The notes beneath the pieces were generated by a model that was not told where the DNA came from, did not search any database, and saw only the letters and a program-made list of their open reading frames with translations. Below are positions 17,294 through 27,065 of a DNA stretch of 64,000 bases, in pieces. The stretch comes from Sphingomonas leidyi (lineage in GTDB: Bacteria > Pseudomonadota > Alphaproteobacteria > Sphingomonadales > Sphingomonadaceae): positions 1 through 64,000 of the forward strand of contig NZ_JAASQV010000003.1 in NCBI RefSeq assembly GCF_011761945.1, written 5' to 3'. Every line of letters begins with the position of its first letter. The first letter of the stretch is position 1. The position numbers and the translations under genes are program-made.

Positions 17294-19597
17294 ATGAAGA
17301 TCGCATGCGTGGGCGGCGGGCCGGCGGGCCTCTATTTCGCCATCTCGATGAAGGTGCGCGACGGTGCGCACGAGATCCATGTGTTCGAGCGCAACCGCCC
17401 CGACGACACGTTCGGCTGGGGCGTCGTCTTCTCGGACCAGACGGTCGAGAATCTGATGGCGAACGATCCCGTCAGCGGCGAGACGATCCGCGGCGAGTTC
17501 GCCCATTGGGACGATATCGACGTGCACATCCATGGCGCGTGCATCCGTTCCTCTGGGCACGGCTTCATCGGCATCGGCCGCAAGCGGCTGCTGGCGATCC
17601 TGCAGGCGCGCGCCCGCGAACTGGGCGTGGTGCTGCATTTCCAGCACGAGGCGGGGCCGGATCTGGCCGATTGGGCGGATTACGATCTCGTCATCGCCGC
17701 CGACGGCGCCAACAGCCGCATCCGGGGCGCGCATGCCGACCGGTTCGACGTCGACATCCAGGTGCGCCGGAACAAGTTCTTCTGGTTCGGCACCAGCAAG
17801 GTGTTCGACGCCTTCACCTTCGCCTTCGAAGAGACCGAGGCGGGCTGGGTCTGGGCGCACGCCTATCGCTTCGACGACGATCTCTCGACCTTCATCGTCG
17901 AGATGGATCCGGCGACCTGGCACGGCCTGGGCCTCGACACGATGGACCAGCCCGAGGCGATCGCGCTGTGCGAGAAGATCTTCGCGAAGCAGTTGGGCGG
18001 CCATGGCCTGATGTCCAACGCCACGCACCTGCCCGGCCCCCAGGCCTGGCTCAACTTCCGCCGGATCGTCACCGGCCGCTGGTCGCACGACAAGTTCGTC
18101 CTGCTCGGCGATGCGGCGCACACCGCGCATTTCTCGATCGGATCCGGCACCAAGCTGGCGCTGGAGGATGCGATCAAGCTGGCCGAGGTGCTCAACCGTC
18201 CCGGGCTCGGCCGCGCCCAGGCGCTGGAGGAATATCAGGCCGAGCGCAATGTCGAGGTGCTCAAGCTGCAGAACAGCGCGCGCAACTCGACGGAGTGGTT
18301 CGAAACGCTCGACCGCTATCTGCCCTTCGCGCCGATCCAGTTCGCCTATTCGCTGCTCACGCGCTCGCAGCGGGTGAGCCACGAAAATCTCCGCCTGCGC
18401 GATCGAGAGTGGCTGGAAGGCGTCGAAAGCTGGTTCCAGTCGCAGTCGCCGGGCGGAAGGAGCAACGAACCGGTCCCGCCGATGTTCGCGCCGTACAGAT
18501 TGCGCGAAATGCCGCTGGCGAACCGTATCGTGGTTTCGCCCATGGCCATGTATTCCGCCGTCGAGGGCACCCCGAACGACTTCCACCTGGTCCATTACGG
18601 TGCCCGCGCCCAGGGCGGCGCGGGGCTGGTCTATACCGAGATGACCTGTGTCTCGCCCGAGGGCCGGATCACCCCCGGCTGCCCCGGCATGTACGCGCCC
18701 GAGCATGTGGCGGCGTGGCGGCGGATCACCGATTTCGCTCATGCGAACAGCGGCGCGAAGATCTGCCTCCAGCTCGGCCATTCGGGCGCCAAGGGCTCCA
18801 CGAAAATCGGCTGGGAGGGGATGGACGCGCCGCTGGACGACGGCAACTGGCCGCTCATCGCCGCTTCCGACGTGCCGTGGAGCGCAGGCAATGCCTCACC
18901 CCGCCCGATGACCCGCGCGGATATGGACATGGTGCGCGACCAGTTCGTCGCCGCCGCGCGCATGGCGGTGGAAGCCGGCTTCGACATGATCGAGCTGCAC
19001 GCCGCGCACGGCTATCTGCTCTCCAGCTTCATCACCCCGCTCCAGAACACGCGCACCGACGGCTATGGCGGCAGCCTGGAGAACCGCCTGCGCTACCCGC
19101 TCGAAGTGTTCGCGGCGATGCGCGCCGTCTGGCCCGCCGAGCGGCCGATGTCCGTCCGCATCTCGGCGACCGACTGGATGGGCGACCGGGGCGTCACCCC
19201 CGACGAGGCGGTGGCGATCGCCCGCGCCTTCGACGAAGCGGGCGCCGACCTGATCGACGTCTCGGCCGGCCAGACCTGGGCCGAGTGCAAGCCCGTCTAT
19301 GGCCGCATGTTCCAGACGCCCTTTGCCGACAAGATCCGCAACGAGGCACGCGTCTCGACCATGGCAGTGGGCAACATCTCCGAGACCGACCACGCCAATT
19401 CGATCCTGGCGGCCGGCCGGGCCGACCTGGTCGCGATCGGACGGCCGCACCTGATCGATCCGATGTGGACGCTGCGCGCCGCCGCCCAGCACGGCTATCG
19501 CGGCGTGCGCGTGCCGCCGCAATATCTGGGCGGGATGAGCCAGCTCGCCCGCAACCTGCAACGCGCCGCCGAGACCGGCGCGGCGCCGCGGAGCTGA
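17294..19597 (+). CDS. Fused flavin monooxygenase / old yellow enzyme acting on an aryl-CoA
   Basis: This 767-residue two-domain enzyme has the architecture of 2-aminobenzoyl-CoA monooxygenase/reductase and of salicylyl-CoA 5-hydroxylase. Residues 1-385 are a class A FAD monooxygenase with the dinucleotide motif [10 protein letters not shown] near the N-terminus and the FAD/ribityl motif [16 protein letters not shown]. Residues 395-767 are an NADH:flavin oxidoreductase of the old yellow enzyme family, with [11 protein letters not shown] (H569, H572), [11 protein letters not shown] and AVGNIS. ATG 17294 follows GGAGTCGGG. It leads an eight-gene operon whose other members are beta-oxidation-like. 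That favours the dearomatising 2-aminobenzoyl-CoA reaction over hydroxylation to gentisyl-CoA, because no gentisate dioxygenase is nearby. Substrate identity is inferred. Confidence 0.88.
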   Translation: MKIACVGGGPAGLYFAISMKVRDGAHEIHVFERNRPDDTFGWGVVFSDQTVENLMANDPVSGETIRGEFAHWDDIDVHIHGACIRSSGHGFIGIGRKRLLAILQARARELGVVLHFQHEAGPDLADWADYDLVIAADGANSRIRGAHADRFDVDIQVRRNKFFWFGTSKVFDAFTFAFEETEAGWVWAHAYRFDDDLSTFIVEMDPATWHGLGLDTMDQPEAIALCEKIFAKQLGGHGLMSNATHLPGPQAWLNFRRIVTGRWSHDKFVLLGDAAHTAHFSIGSGTKLALEDAIKLAEVLNRPGLGRAQALEEYQAERNVEVLKLQNSARNSTEWFETLDRYLPFAPIQFAYSLLTRSQRVSHENLRLRDREWLEGVESWFQSQSPGGRSNEPVPPMFAPYRLREMPLANRIVVSPMAMYSAVEGTPNDFHLVHYGARAQGGAGLVYTEMTCVSPEGRITPGCPGMYAPEHVAAWRRITDFAHANSGAKICLQLGHSGAKGSTKIGWEGMDAPLDDGNWPLIAASDVPWSAGNASPRPMTRADMDMVRDQFVAAARMAVEAGFDMIELHAAHGYLLSSFITPLQNTRTDGYGGSLENRLRYPLEVFAAMRAVWPAERPMSVRISATDWMGDRGVTPDEAVAIARAFDEAGADLIDVSAGQTWAECKPVYGRMFQTPFADKIRNEARVSTMAVGNISETDHANSILAAGRADLVAIGRPHLIDPMWTLRAAAQHGYRGVRVPPQYLGGMSQLARNLQRAAETGAAPRS

Positions 19598-19602
19598 CCC
19601 AT

Positions 19603-20364
19603 ATGCGCCTGAAGGACATCCATGCGGTCGTCACCGGCGGGGGATCGGGCATCGGCGCGGCCATCGCCCGCGCACTCGCCGAGGAAGGCGCGCGGCTGAC
19701 GCTGATCGGGCGCCGGCTGGAGCCGCTGGAAACCGTCGCCGCGGCCATTCCCGGCGCGATCACCGTTCCCGCCAACGTCTCCGACCGGACGTCGATCGAG
19801 GCGGCCTTCCAGGTCGCCCGCGCCGCGCACGGCCCGATCGGGATCCTGGTCAACAATGCCGGCATCGCCCCCAGCGCGCCCTTCGCCAGGGTGACCGCCG
19901 AGGCGTGGCGCGAGACGATGGCGACCAATCTCGATGCGCTGTTCCATTGCTGCCAGGCCGCGCTGCCGGACCTGCTCGCGGCACCGGCCGGGCGGATCGT
20001 CACCATCGCCTCCACCGCCGGGCTGAAGGGCTATGGCTATACCGCGCCCTATGTCGCCTCCAAGCACGGCGCGATCGGGCTGATGCGCGCACTCGCCGCC
20101 GAGTTCGCTGCGACGCCGCTCACCGCCAATGCGCTCTGCCCCGGCTTCACCGACACCGATATCGTCGCCCGGGCAGTCGAGACCATCGCCGGCCGCACCG
20201 GCCGCAGCCATGCCGAGGCGCTGGCCGAGCTCACCCGCCACAACCCCCAGAAGCGGCTGATCACGCCCGGGGAAGTGGCGGCGGCGGCGGTCTGGCTCTG
20301 CCTGCCCGCCAGCGGATCGGTGACCGGACAGGCGATCCCGATCGCCGGGGGAGAAGTGACGTGA
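19603..20364 (+). CDS. Short-chain dehydrogenase/reductase (3-hydroxyacyl-CoA dehydrogenase-like)
   Basis: This 253-residue classical SDR has the NAD(P)-binding TGGGSGIG near residue 11, the structural NNAG at about 85, and the catalytic Y150-x3-K154 in APYVASKHG. It begins 5 bases after the monooxygenase stop with a GGAG site. In this operon it would oxidise or reduce a ring- or chain-hydroxyl/keto group on a CoA thioester after dearomatisation, equivalent to the 3-hydroxyacyl-CoA dehydrogenase step. The C-terminal [11 protein letters not shown] is typical of the family. The exact substrate is unknown. Confidence 0.85.
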   Translation: MRLKDIHAVVTGGGSGIGAAIARALAEEGARLTLIGRRLEPLETVAAAIPGAITVPANVSDRTSIEAAFQVARAAHGPIGILVNNAGIAPSAPFARVTAEAWRETMATNLDALFHCCQAALPDLLAAPAGRIVTIASTAGLKGYGYTAPYVASKHGAIGLMRALAAEFAATPLTANALCPGFTDTDIVARAVETIAGRTGRSHAEALAELTRHNPQKRLITPGEVAAAAVWLCLPASGSVTGQAIPIAGGEVT

Positions 20365-20848
20365 CTCGCACCGCCTCCCTGCGCGAAAAGCATGACGGCG
20401 CGCTCGACGATCGCGGCAGCGTGCGGCTGTGGCTGCGGCTGCTCACCTGCACCACGGTGATCGAGAAGCGGCTGAAGCGCGGCTTTGCCGACGGATACGA
20501 CATCACCCTGCCCCGCTTCGACGTGATGGCGGCGCTCGACCGGCATCCCGAGGGGATGACGATGGGCCAGCTCTCCCAGGCGCTGCTCGTCTCGAACGGC
20601 AATGTCACCGGCGTCGTCCAGGCGCTGGTGCGCGACCGCTATGTGAGCCTCGCGCCCTCGCCCACCGACGGCCGCTCCTCGGTTGCCCGACTGACCCAAT
20701 TGGGGCGCGAATGCTTCGCCGGGCTCGCCGAGGCGCATCATGCATGGATCGAAGCGATGCTGGCCGGGCTGGGCCGCGAGGAACGCGGCCAGCTTCACCA
20801 GCTTCTGGGCGTGCTCAAGGACTCGCTCGCTGTCGATGGGGAGAAGGA

Positions 20849-20852
<4 letters not shown>
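20361..20852 (+). CDS. MarR family transcriptional regulator of the aryl-CoA operon
   Basis: This 163-residue winged-helix regulator starts at GTG (20361), sharing GTGA with the SDR stop, with GGGGGAGAAG in front. The helix-turn-helix region [20 protein letters not shown] and the wing [13 protein letters not shown] are clear. MarR proteins inside aromatic-CoA operons usually repress their own operon and release DNA on binding a CoA-thioester intermediate. The palindromes at 17205-17232 are the likely target. The N-terminal helix (about 1-45) would form the dimer interface. Effector identity is inferred. Confidence 0.88.
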
Positions 20853-21663
<811 letters not shown>

Positions 21664-21664
<1 letters not shown>

Positions 21665-22830
21665 TGGCCGACCGCAGCTTCCTCGACTGGCCCTTCCTCG
21701 ACGACGGCCACCGCAAGCTGGCCGACGCGCTCGAGGCCTGGTGCGTCGCCAATCTCTCCGGCCATCACGGCGCCGATGTCGATGCCGAATGCCGGCGGCT
21801 GGTCCGTGCGCTCGGCGAGGGCGGCTGGCTGCGCTACTGCGTGCCGGCGGCGTGGGGCGGCATGCACGAGACGCTCGACATCCGCTCCCTCGCGCTGATC
21901 CGCGAGACGCTGGCGCGCCATTCGGGGCTGGCCGACTTCGCCTTCGCGATGCAGGGGCTGGGATCGGGCACGATCTCGCTATTCGGCACCGAGGCGCAGA
22001 AACAGGCCTATCTCCCCGCCGTGGCGCGGGGCGAGAAGATCGCCGCCTTCGCGCTCACCGAGCCGGGCTCGGGCTCCGACGTCGCCTCGATGGAGACGCT
22101 GGCCGAGCGCGACGGCAATGGCTTGCGCGTGAACGGCGCCAAGACCTATATCTCCAACGGCGGCATCGCCGATTACTACGTGCTGTTCGCCCGCACCGGC
22201 GAGGCGCCCGGGGCCAAGGGCATCTCCGCCTTCCTCGTCGATGCCGACACGGCGGGCCTGCGCGTCACCGAGCGGATCGAAGTGATCGCCCCCCACCCGC
22301 TCGCCACGCTCGAATTCGCCGACATGGCGCTGCCGGCCGACGCGCTGCTCGGCGAGGCCGGGCGCGGCTTCGCGGCGGCGATGGCGACGCTCGACATCTT
22401 CCGCACCACCGTGGGCGCCGCCGCGCTCGGCTTCGCCCGCCGCGCGCTCGACGAGGCGACCGCCCGTGCCCGCACCCGGCGGCTCGGCGACGGCACGCTC
22501 GCCGACAATCCGGTGACCCAGTCGAAGCTCGCCGAGATGGTGCTCGACATCGATACGTCCGCCCTGCTCATCTACCGCGCCGGCTGGCTGCGCGACGTGC
22601 AGGGCCAGCGCAACACCCGCGAGGCCGCGCTGGCCAAGCTGCACGCCACCGACAGCGCCCAGCAGGTGATCGACAAGGCGGTGCAGATCTTCGGCGGCCT
22701 GGGAGTCACCGTCGGCGCCCCGGTCGAGGCGCTGTACCGCGAAGTGCGGGCGCTGCGCATCTACGAGGGCGCGTCGGAAGTGCAGAAGATCGTCATCGCC
22801 CGCCAGCATCTCGCGCAGAGCGCAGGCTGA
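21664..22830 (+). CDS. Acyl-CoA dehydrogenase
   Basis: This 388-residue flavoprotein of the acyl-CoA dehydrogenase family has [15 protein letters not shown] and [14 protein letters not shown] for FAD and substrate contacts, the FAD-binding [11 protein letters not shown], and the C-terminal [16 protein letters not shown], in which E368 is the likely catalytic base. It overlaps the hydratase stop by one base (TGATG). It would introduce or remove a double bond on the CoA-linked ring or chain. It differs strongly from the second dehydrogenase of the operon (23647-24822), so the two probably act on different intermediates. Confidence 0.88.
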
Positions 22831-23234
22831 TGTTCCGCGTCTCCCATCCGCTGCGCTTCGCGCATTGCGACCCCGCGGGCATCGCCTTCTATCCGCGCTG
22901 CCTCGAGCTGTGCGACGCCGCGGTGGAGGACTGGACCCCGGCCGTGCTGGGCGACGACCGGCGGGCGATGCACATGGGCCGCGGCCTTGGCCTGCCCACC
23001 GTCAGCCTGGCCGCCACCTTCGCCGCACCGAGCAAGCTGGGCGACCTGCTCGATTTCGCCGTGAAGCTCACCCGGGTGGGACGCAGCTCGATCGACCTGG
23101 AAGTGGATGTGACCTGCGAGGGTACGCCGCGCTTCTCGGTCCGCCTCACCCAGGTGCTGATCGAGCTTGCCGGCGGCACGTCGCAGCCCTGGCCCGCCGA
23201 ATATCGCCAACGCCTTGAAATGGAATGCCAATGA
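22830..23234 (+). CDS. Hotdog-fold acyl-CoA thioesterase (4-hydroxybenzoyl-CoA type)
   Basis: This 134-residue single hotdog domain has the motif FAHCDPAGIAFYPRC near the N-terminus, in which D14 matches the catalytic Asp of 4-hydroxybenzoyl-CoA thioesterases. It starts at ATG 22830 in a TGATG overlap with the dehydrogenase. It could release a free acid from an aromatic or alicyclic CoA ester, or act as a safety valve that frees trapped CoA. In a salicylyl-CoA scheme it would hydrolyse gentisyl-CoA. Confidence 0.85.
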   Translation: MFRVSHPLRFAHCDPAGIAFYPRCLELCDAAVEDWTPAVLGDDRRAMHMGRGLGLPTVSLAATFAAPSKLGDLLDFAVKLTRVGRSSIDLEVDVTCEGTPRFSVRLTQVLIELAGGTSQPWPAEYRQRLEMECQ

Positions 23235-23635
23235 CCGTGCATCAGAGCCTGTTGCCCCCCGGCTGGAAGCGCCCGCGCGGCTATGCCAACGGCATTTCCG
23301 CCAGCGGCCGGATGGTGTTCACCGCCGGCGTGGTCGGCTGGGACGCGGAGGAGCGTTTCGTCGCCTCCGATCTCGCCGGCCAGTTCCGCCAGGTTCTGGT
23401 CAACACGGTGGCGATCCTCGCCGAGGGCGGCGCCGGCCCCGAGCATATCGCGCGCATGACCTGGTACGTCACCAGCCGCGACGAATATCTCGCCGGCCTG
23501 GACGAGATCGGCGCGGCGTATCGCGAGCTGATCGGCCGCAACTATCCGGCGATGGCCGTGGTCGAGGTCGCCGCGCTGGTCGAGGCCGAAGCCAAGGTTG
23601 AGATCGAGACGATCGCGATCGTCCCCACTGCCTGA
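23231..23635 (+). CDS. RidA/YjgF-like protein lacking the catalytic arginine
   Basis: This 134-residue Rid-family protein starts at ATG 23231, overlapping the thioesterase stop as ATGA; a start 6 bases earlier is possible but adds only two residues. The fold markers [24 protein letters not shown] and [18 protein letters not shown] are present. In imine/enamine deaminases of the RidA group the last motif contains an Arg after Pro-Ala. Here that residue is M108, as in Rid subgroups without demonstrated deaminase activity. In an anthraniloyl-CoA pathway a Rid protein would be expected to hydrolyse the ring enamine. Whether this one can do so is open. Confidence 0.85.
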   Translation: MTVHQSLLPPGWKRPRGYANGISASGRMVFTAGVVGWDAEERFVASDLAGQFRQVLVNTVAILAEGGAGPEHIARMTWYVTSRDEYLAGLDEIGAAYRELIGRNYPAMAVVEVAALVEAEAKVEIETIAIVPTA

Positions 23636-23646
23636 GGAACCCTGAC

Positions 23647-24822
23647 ATGCAGAAATTCGACTGGGCCGATCCCCTGCTGCTCGATGCGCAGCTGGAGGAT
23701 GAGGAGCGGATGATCCGCGACACCGCGCGCGACTATGCGCAGGCACGGCTCGCACCGCGCGTGATCGAGGCGTTCGACCGCGAAGTCACCGACCCCGAGA
23801 TCTTCCGCGAAATGGGTGCGCTGGGCCTGCTGGGCCCGACGGTGCCCGAGGCCTATGGCGGCGTCGGCGCTTCCTATGTCGCCTATGGCCTGATTGCCCG
23901 CGAGGTGGAGCGGGTGGATTCGGGCTATCGCTCGATGATGAGCGTGCAGTCGAGCCTGGTCATGTACCCGATCCACGCCTTCGGCTCGGAGGCGCAGCGG
24001 CTGCGCTACCTGCCCAGGCTCGCCAGCGGCGAATGGATCGGCTGCTTCGGCCTGACCGAGCCCGATGCCGGCTCCGACCCCGGCGGCATGCGCACCCGCG
24101 CGACCAGGATCGACGGCGGCTATCGGCTGAACGGCACCAAGACCTGGATCTCCAACGCGCCGATCGCCGACGTGTTTGTCGTCTGGGCCAAGTCGGACGC
24201 GCATGGCGGCGCGATCCGCGGCTTCGTGCTGGAGAAAGGCATGAAGGGCCTCTCCGCGCCCAGGATCGAGGGCAAGCTGAGCCTGCGCGCCTCGATCACC
24301 GGCATGATCCAGCTCGACGATGTCGAACTGGGCGAAGACGCGCTGCTGCCCGAAGTCGAAGGCCTCAAGGGCCCCTTCTCCTGCCTCAACCGCGCGCGCT
24401 ACGGGATCAGCTGGGGTGCGCTCGGCGCCGCCGAATTCTGCTTCCACGCCGCCCGGCAATATGGCCTCGACCGGCACCAGTTCGGCAAGCCGCTTGCCGC
24501 CACCCAGCTCTTCCAGAAGAAGCTGGCGGACATGGAGACCGAGATCGCGCTCGGCCTCCAGGCATCGCTGCGCGTCGGGCGGCTGATCGACGCCGGCCGG
24601 TTTGCGCCCGAGATGATCTCGATCGTCAAGCGCAACAATGTCGGCAAGGCGCTCGACATCGCCCGGGCCGCCCGCGACATGCATGGCGGCAACGGCATCT
24701 CGGGCGAGTTCCAGGTGATGCGCCACCTGATGAACCTGGAAACGGTCAACACCTATGAGGGCACGCACGACGTCCATGCCCTGATCCTGGGCCGCGCGAT
24801 CACCGGGATCGCCGCCTTCTGA
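23647..24822 (+). CDS. Glutaryl-CoA dehydrogenase-type acyl-CoA dehydrogenase
   Basis: This 391-residue dehydrogenase carries features of the glutaryl-CoA dehydrogenase branch: [51 protein letters not shown] and the C-terminal [17 protein letters not shown] with catalytic E371. Glutaryl-CoA dehydrogenase oxidatively decarboxylates glutaryl-CoA to crotonyl-CoA, a late step in CoA-dependent aromatic, tryptophan and lysine breakdown. The gene lies 11 bases after the RidA gene with an AGGAAC site and ends the operon at a hairpin. It probably drains the ring-cleaved chain into central metabolism. Confidence 0.88.
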   Translation: MQKFDWADPLLLDAQLEDEERMIRDTARDYAQARLAPRVIEAFDREVTDPEIFREMGALGLLGPTVPEAYGGVGASYVAYGLIAREVERVDSGYRSMMSVQSSLVMYPIHAFGSEAQRLRYLPRLASGEWIGCFGLTEPDAGSDPGGMRTRATRIDGGYRLNGTKTWISNAPIADVFVVWAKSDAHGGAIRGFVLEKGMKGLSAPRIEGKLSLRASITGMIQLDDVELGEDALLPEVEGLKGPFSCLNRARYGISWGALGAAEFCFHAARQYGLDRHQFGKPLAATQLFQKKLADMETEIALGLQASLRVGRLIDAGRFAPEMISIVKRNNVGKALDIARAARDMHGGNGISGEFQVMRHLMNLETVNTYEGTHDVHALILGRAITGIAAF

Positions 24823-24830
24823 CGGCAATG

Positions 24831-24857
24831 GGGCGGCCGGGCCCATGCCGGCCGCCC
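24831..24857. terminator. Bidirectional hairpin between convergent genes
   Basis: GGGCGGCCGG (24831-24840) pairs with CCGGCCGCCC (24848-24857) around a 7-base loop, 8 bases after the glutaryl-CoA dehydrogenase stop and 6 bases before the end of the M24 gene. It can serve both converging transcripts. Confidence 0.75.
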
Positions 24858-24863
24858 ATTCCC

Positions 24864-26192
24864 TCACTTCACCAGCAGGATCCGGCTGTTGGGCGGATAG
24901 GCCCATTCGAAGCCGCGCTCGGTGACGACGCCATTGTCCTCCAGCGGAATCTTGATCTTGCGCCCGCCCCATTCGGGCACCGGCGTGTAGAGGAACAGCT
25001 CGATCGACAGGAAATTGCCTGGCCGCAGCGTATAGGTCATGCGCAGCGGGTTGAAGTCGGCGATCGACGGGCCCGAGCCATGCCCCCAATCGCCCACCGA
25101 ATGGCTGCCGATCACCACGTCGGAGACCTTCGGGTCCTTGCTCGGATCGTCATAGCGGCCGAGCGCCAGCCCCGGCGTCGCCGCCACGCGCTTGTTGACC
25201 GCGGCCAACGCGTCGCCGGCGGTCACGCCCGGGCGGATCACGTCGAGGATCATCCGGCGGATGTCCTGCGCCTTGTCATAGGCACGCTGCACGCCTGGCG
25301 GCGGCGCGTTCTCGCCGGGCTTGAGCACATAGGCCATGCGCTTCATGTCGGTGTAGTAGAAGAGATAGTTCACTCCCCAGTCGACCGTGATCAGGTCCCC
25401 CGGCTGGATCACATGGTCGCCCGATACCGGGCCGCGCTCGCCGGGCCCCAGGATGTAGATGCTGGGCAGCCCGAAGCTGCTGCCCAGCCCCTCCTTGTGG
25501 AGCTGCTCCATCATCCACCAGGCGATGTCGCCGGTGGTGGTGTGGCCGGGCGCGATCACTTCGTTGGAGAGCGCGCGCTCCAGGATGGTGCGCGAATATT
25601 CCCCCGCCTTGGCGAAGGCCGCGATTTCATGGATCGAATGGCGGGCACGGAAATCGGAGACCAGCTTCTCGGCCGGGACCAGCCGCTCCGCCAGCGCCGG
25701 GCCGAGCGTCTCGACCAGCTTCGCGTGCAACGAATGGCTGAGCCCGTCCGCCGTGCCGATCTCGGTCGCCACGTCGATGCCGATCCGCCTGGGATCGCGC
25801 GCCTCGACGAACCTGCGCAGCTCGGCGGGCGAGAGCTTCAGGTCGTAGAGCGGGCATTGGTCGAACGCCGCGCCGCCGATTCCCATCGCCGCGCGCTCGA
25901 TCCGGCCGCTGCCGGTGCGATCGGTGAAGACATGATAGCCGACATCGCCCACATAGCCGCCGCCGAGCAGCGCGGCATTGGGATCGTCATGCCCCTCGCG
26001 CGAGGCGACGATCCACATGTCGATGCGGTTCTCGCGCATCGCCTCGGGCAGGATCAGGTCGAGCTTGTCCTTGCGGATCTGGCACATCTGGTCCCAGCGC
26101 CGCTTCGCTTCCTGCCCCTGGGCAGGCAGCGCCGCGAGCAGCGGCAGGACGGCGAGCGGCAGGGCCAGACGGCGGCAGCGTTTCGACGACAC
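24864..26192 (-). CDS. Exported M24 family metallopeptidase (Xaa-Pro aminopeptidase-like)
   Basis: This 442-residue protein has a signal peptide (about 1-27, LPLAVLPLLAALPAQG) and a C-terminal pita-bread domain. Metal-binding residues are in place: D271 in TVDWGVNY, D282 in YTDMKRM, H371 in GHGSGP, Glu of SIELFLY and Glu of IPLEDNGVV. It should cleave N-terminal residues before proline, or dipeptides, in the periplasm. The start is GTG 26192 with GGGAG seven bases upstream. It is divergent from the second MarR gene and shares a motif half with other promoters (26256-26272). The N-terminal half (about 30-190) is the usual poorly conserved creatinase-like domain. Confidence 0.87.
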   Translation of the reverse strand: MSSKRCRRLALPLAVLPLLAALPAQGQEAKRRWDQMCQIRKDKLDLILPEAMRENRIDMWIVASREGHDDPNAALLGGGYVGDVGYHVFTDRTGSGRIERAAMGIGGAAFDQCPLYDLKLSPAELRRFVEARDPRRIGIDVATEIGTADGLSHSLHAKLVETLGPALAERLVPAEKLVSDFRARHSIHEIAAFAKAGEYSRTILERALSNEVIAPGHTTTGDIAWWMMEQLHKEGLGSSFGLPSIYILGPGERGPVSGDHVIQPGDLITVDWGVNYLFYYTDMKRMAYVLKPGENAPPPGVQRAYDKAQDIRRMILDVIRPGVTAGDALAAVNKRVAATPGLALGRYDDPSKDPKVSDVVIGSHSVGDWGHGSGPSIADFNPLRMTYTLRPGNFLSIELFLYTPVPEWGGRKIKIPLEDNGVVTERGFEWAYPPNSRILLVK

Positions 26193-26255
26193 GCTTGTTC
26201 TCCCATGGTTTCACCCTCGGGAACGTGACAGGCCCGCAATGGAAATGGAACAATA

Positions 26256-26272
26256 ATCACGCAATTTTCGTT
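26256..26272 (-). promoter_or_regulatory. Partial copy of the shared promoter motif, site B
   Basis: The minus strand reads AACGAAAATTGCGTGAT. The eleven bases AATTGCGTGAT are identical to site A, while the outer RTGA half is not conserved. It lies 63 bases before the M24 start and about 195 bases before the divergent MarR gene, within the AT-rich part of this intergenic region. Confidence 0.4.
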
Positions 26273-26467
26273 GATATTTCGCCGCTTGTTCGGCATGGGC
26301 CCGCCTTCTCGCGCGGTGGGAGCTGCCCATGGCGTTTCCGCCACGCAACCGATCCGGCGCAAATGACGATTGATAGGTGTAGAAACATATGTTTTCGGCT
26401 AATTCGCCTGCCGCACGCCTTCCGGCCCGGCGCAACGTCTTGATCCTGCGGAACGATTGAGGGAAAC

Positions 26468-26989
26468 ATGGCCACCAGCGCGGTGAAGAAAACGGCAAGA
26501 ACGGCAGAGGATCTGATGGACAATCGCAGCGTCTACGACCCGAGCAGCCCCAATTTCCGCCTCGAAAACTCGCCCTTCTACCTGATGGCGCATGCCGACT
26601 TCAAATATCACGAGGACATGGACATCGTGCTGCACAAGCATGGCGTGTCCAAGCCGATCTACCGCGTGATGACGGTGCTGCGCGAGCGCCAGCCGGCCAG
26701 CATCGGCGCGATCGCCGAAGCGGCGCTGACCAAGCGCTCTACGATCAGCCGGATCATCGACCGGATGGTCGAACAGGGCCTCGTCACCACCGAGCCCAAT
26801 CCGGAAGACAATCGCATCACCGAAGTGACGCTGACTCCGGCCGGCCAGCAGACCCTGCGCAAGCTGACCCCGATCGTCGGCCGCCAGTTCAGCCGCGCGA
26901 TGGACGGGGTGAGCGACCGCGACATCGCCCATCTGCTGCGCACGCTGCAGAAGATCAGCGCGAACCTGAGCAAGCTGCCGATCGAATGA
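26468..26989 (+). CDS. MarR family transcriptional regulator
   Basis: This 173-residue winged-helix regulator starts at ATG 26468 after GAGGGA. Helix-turn-helix: ASIGAIAEAALTKRSTISRI (about 77-96); wing: EPNPEDNRITEVTLT. The N-terminal 50 residues are charged and include NSPFYLMAHADFKYHEDMD, forming the dimerisation helix. It stands alone, divergent from the M24 peptidase and convergent with the amidohydrolase. Both of those promoters carry versions of the GCGTGAT motif, so it is the best candidate for the regulator of that set; this is inferred from position only. Confidence 0.87.
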   Translation: MATSAVKKTARTAEDLMDNRSVYDPSSPNFRLENSPFYLMAHADFKYHEDMDIVLHKHGVSKPIYRVMTVLRERQPASIGAIAEAALTKRSTISRIIDRMVEQGLVTTEPNPEDNRITEVTLTPAGQQTLRKLTPIVGRQFSRAMDGVSDRDIAHLLRTLQKISANLSKLPIE

Positions 26990-26997
26990 GGGGAAGC

Positions 26998-27019
26998 CCG
27001 GCCCGGGCGACCGGGCCGG
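26998..27019. terminator. Bidirectional hairpin between MarR and amidohydrolase genes
   Basis: CCGGCCCGG (26998-27006) pairs perfectly with CCGGGCCGG (27011-27019) across a GCGA tetraloop, 8 bases after the MarR stop. Both flanking genes converge here. Confidence 0.7.
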
Positions 27020-27065
27020 ATTCATCCCGCGCGCCGTCACCCGGGGGACGATGGGCGACGCGCGC

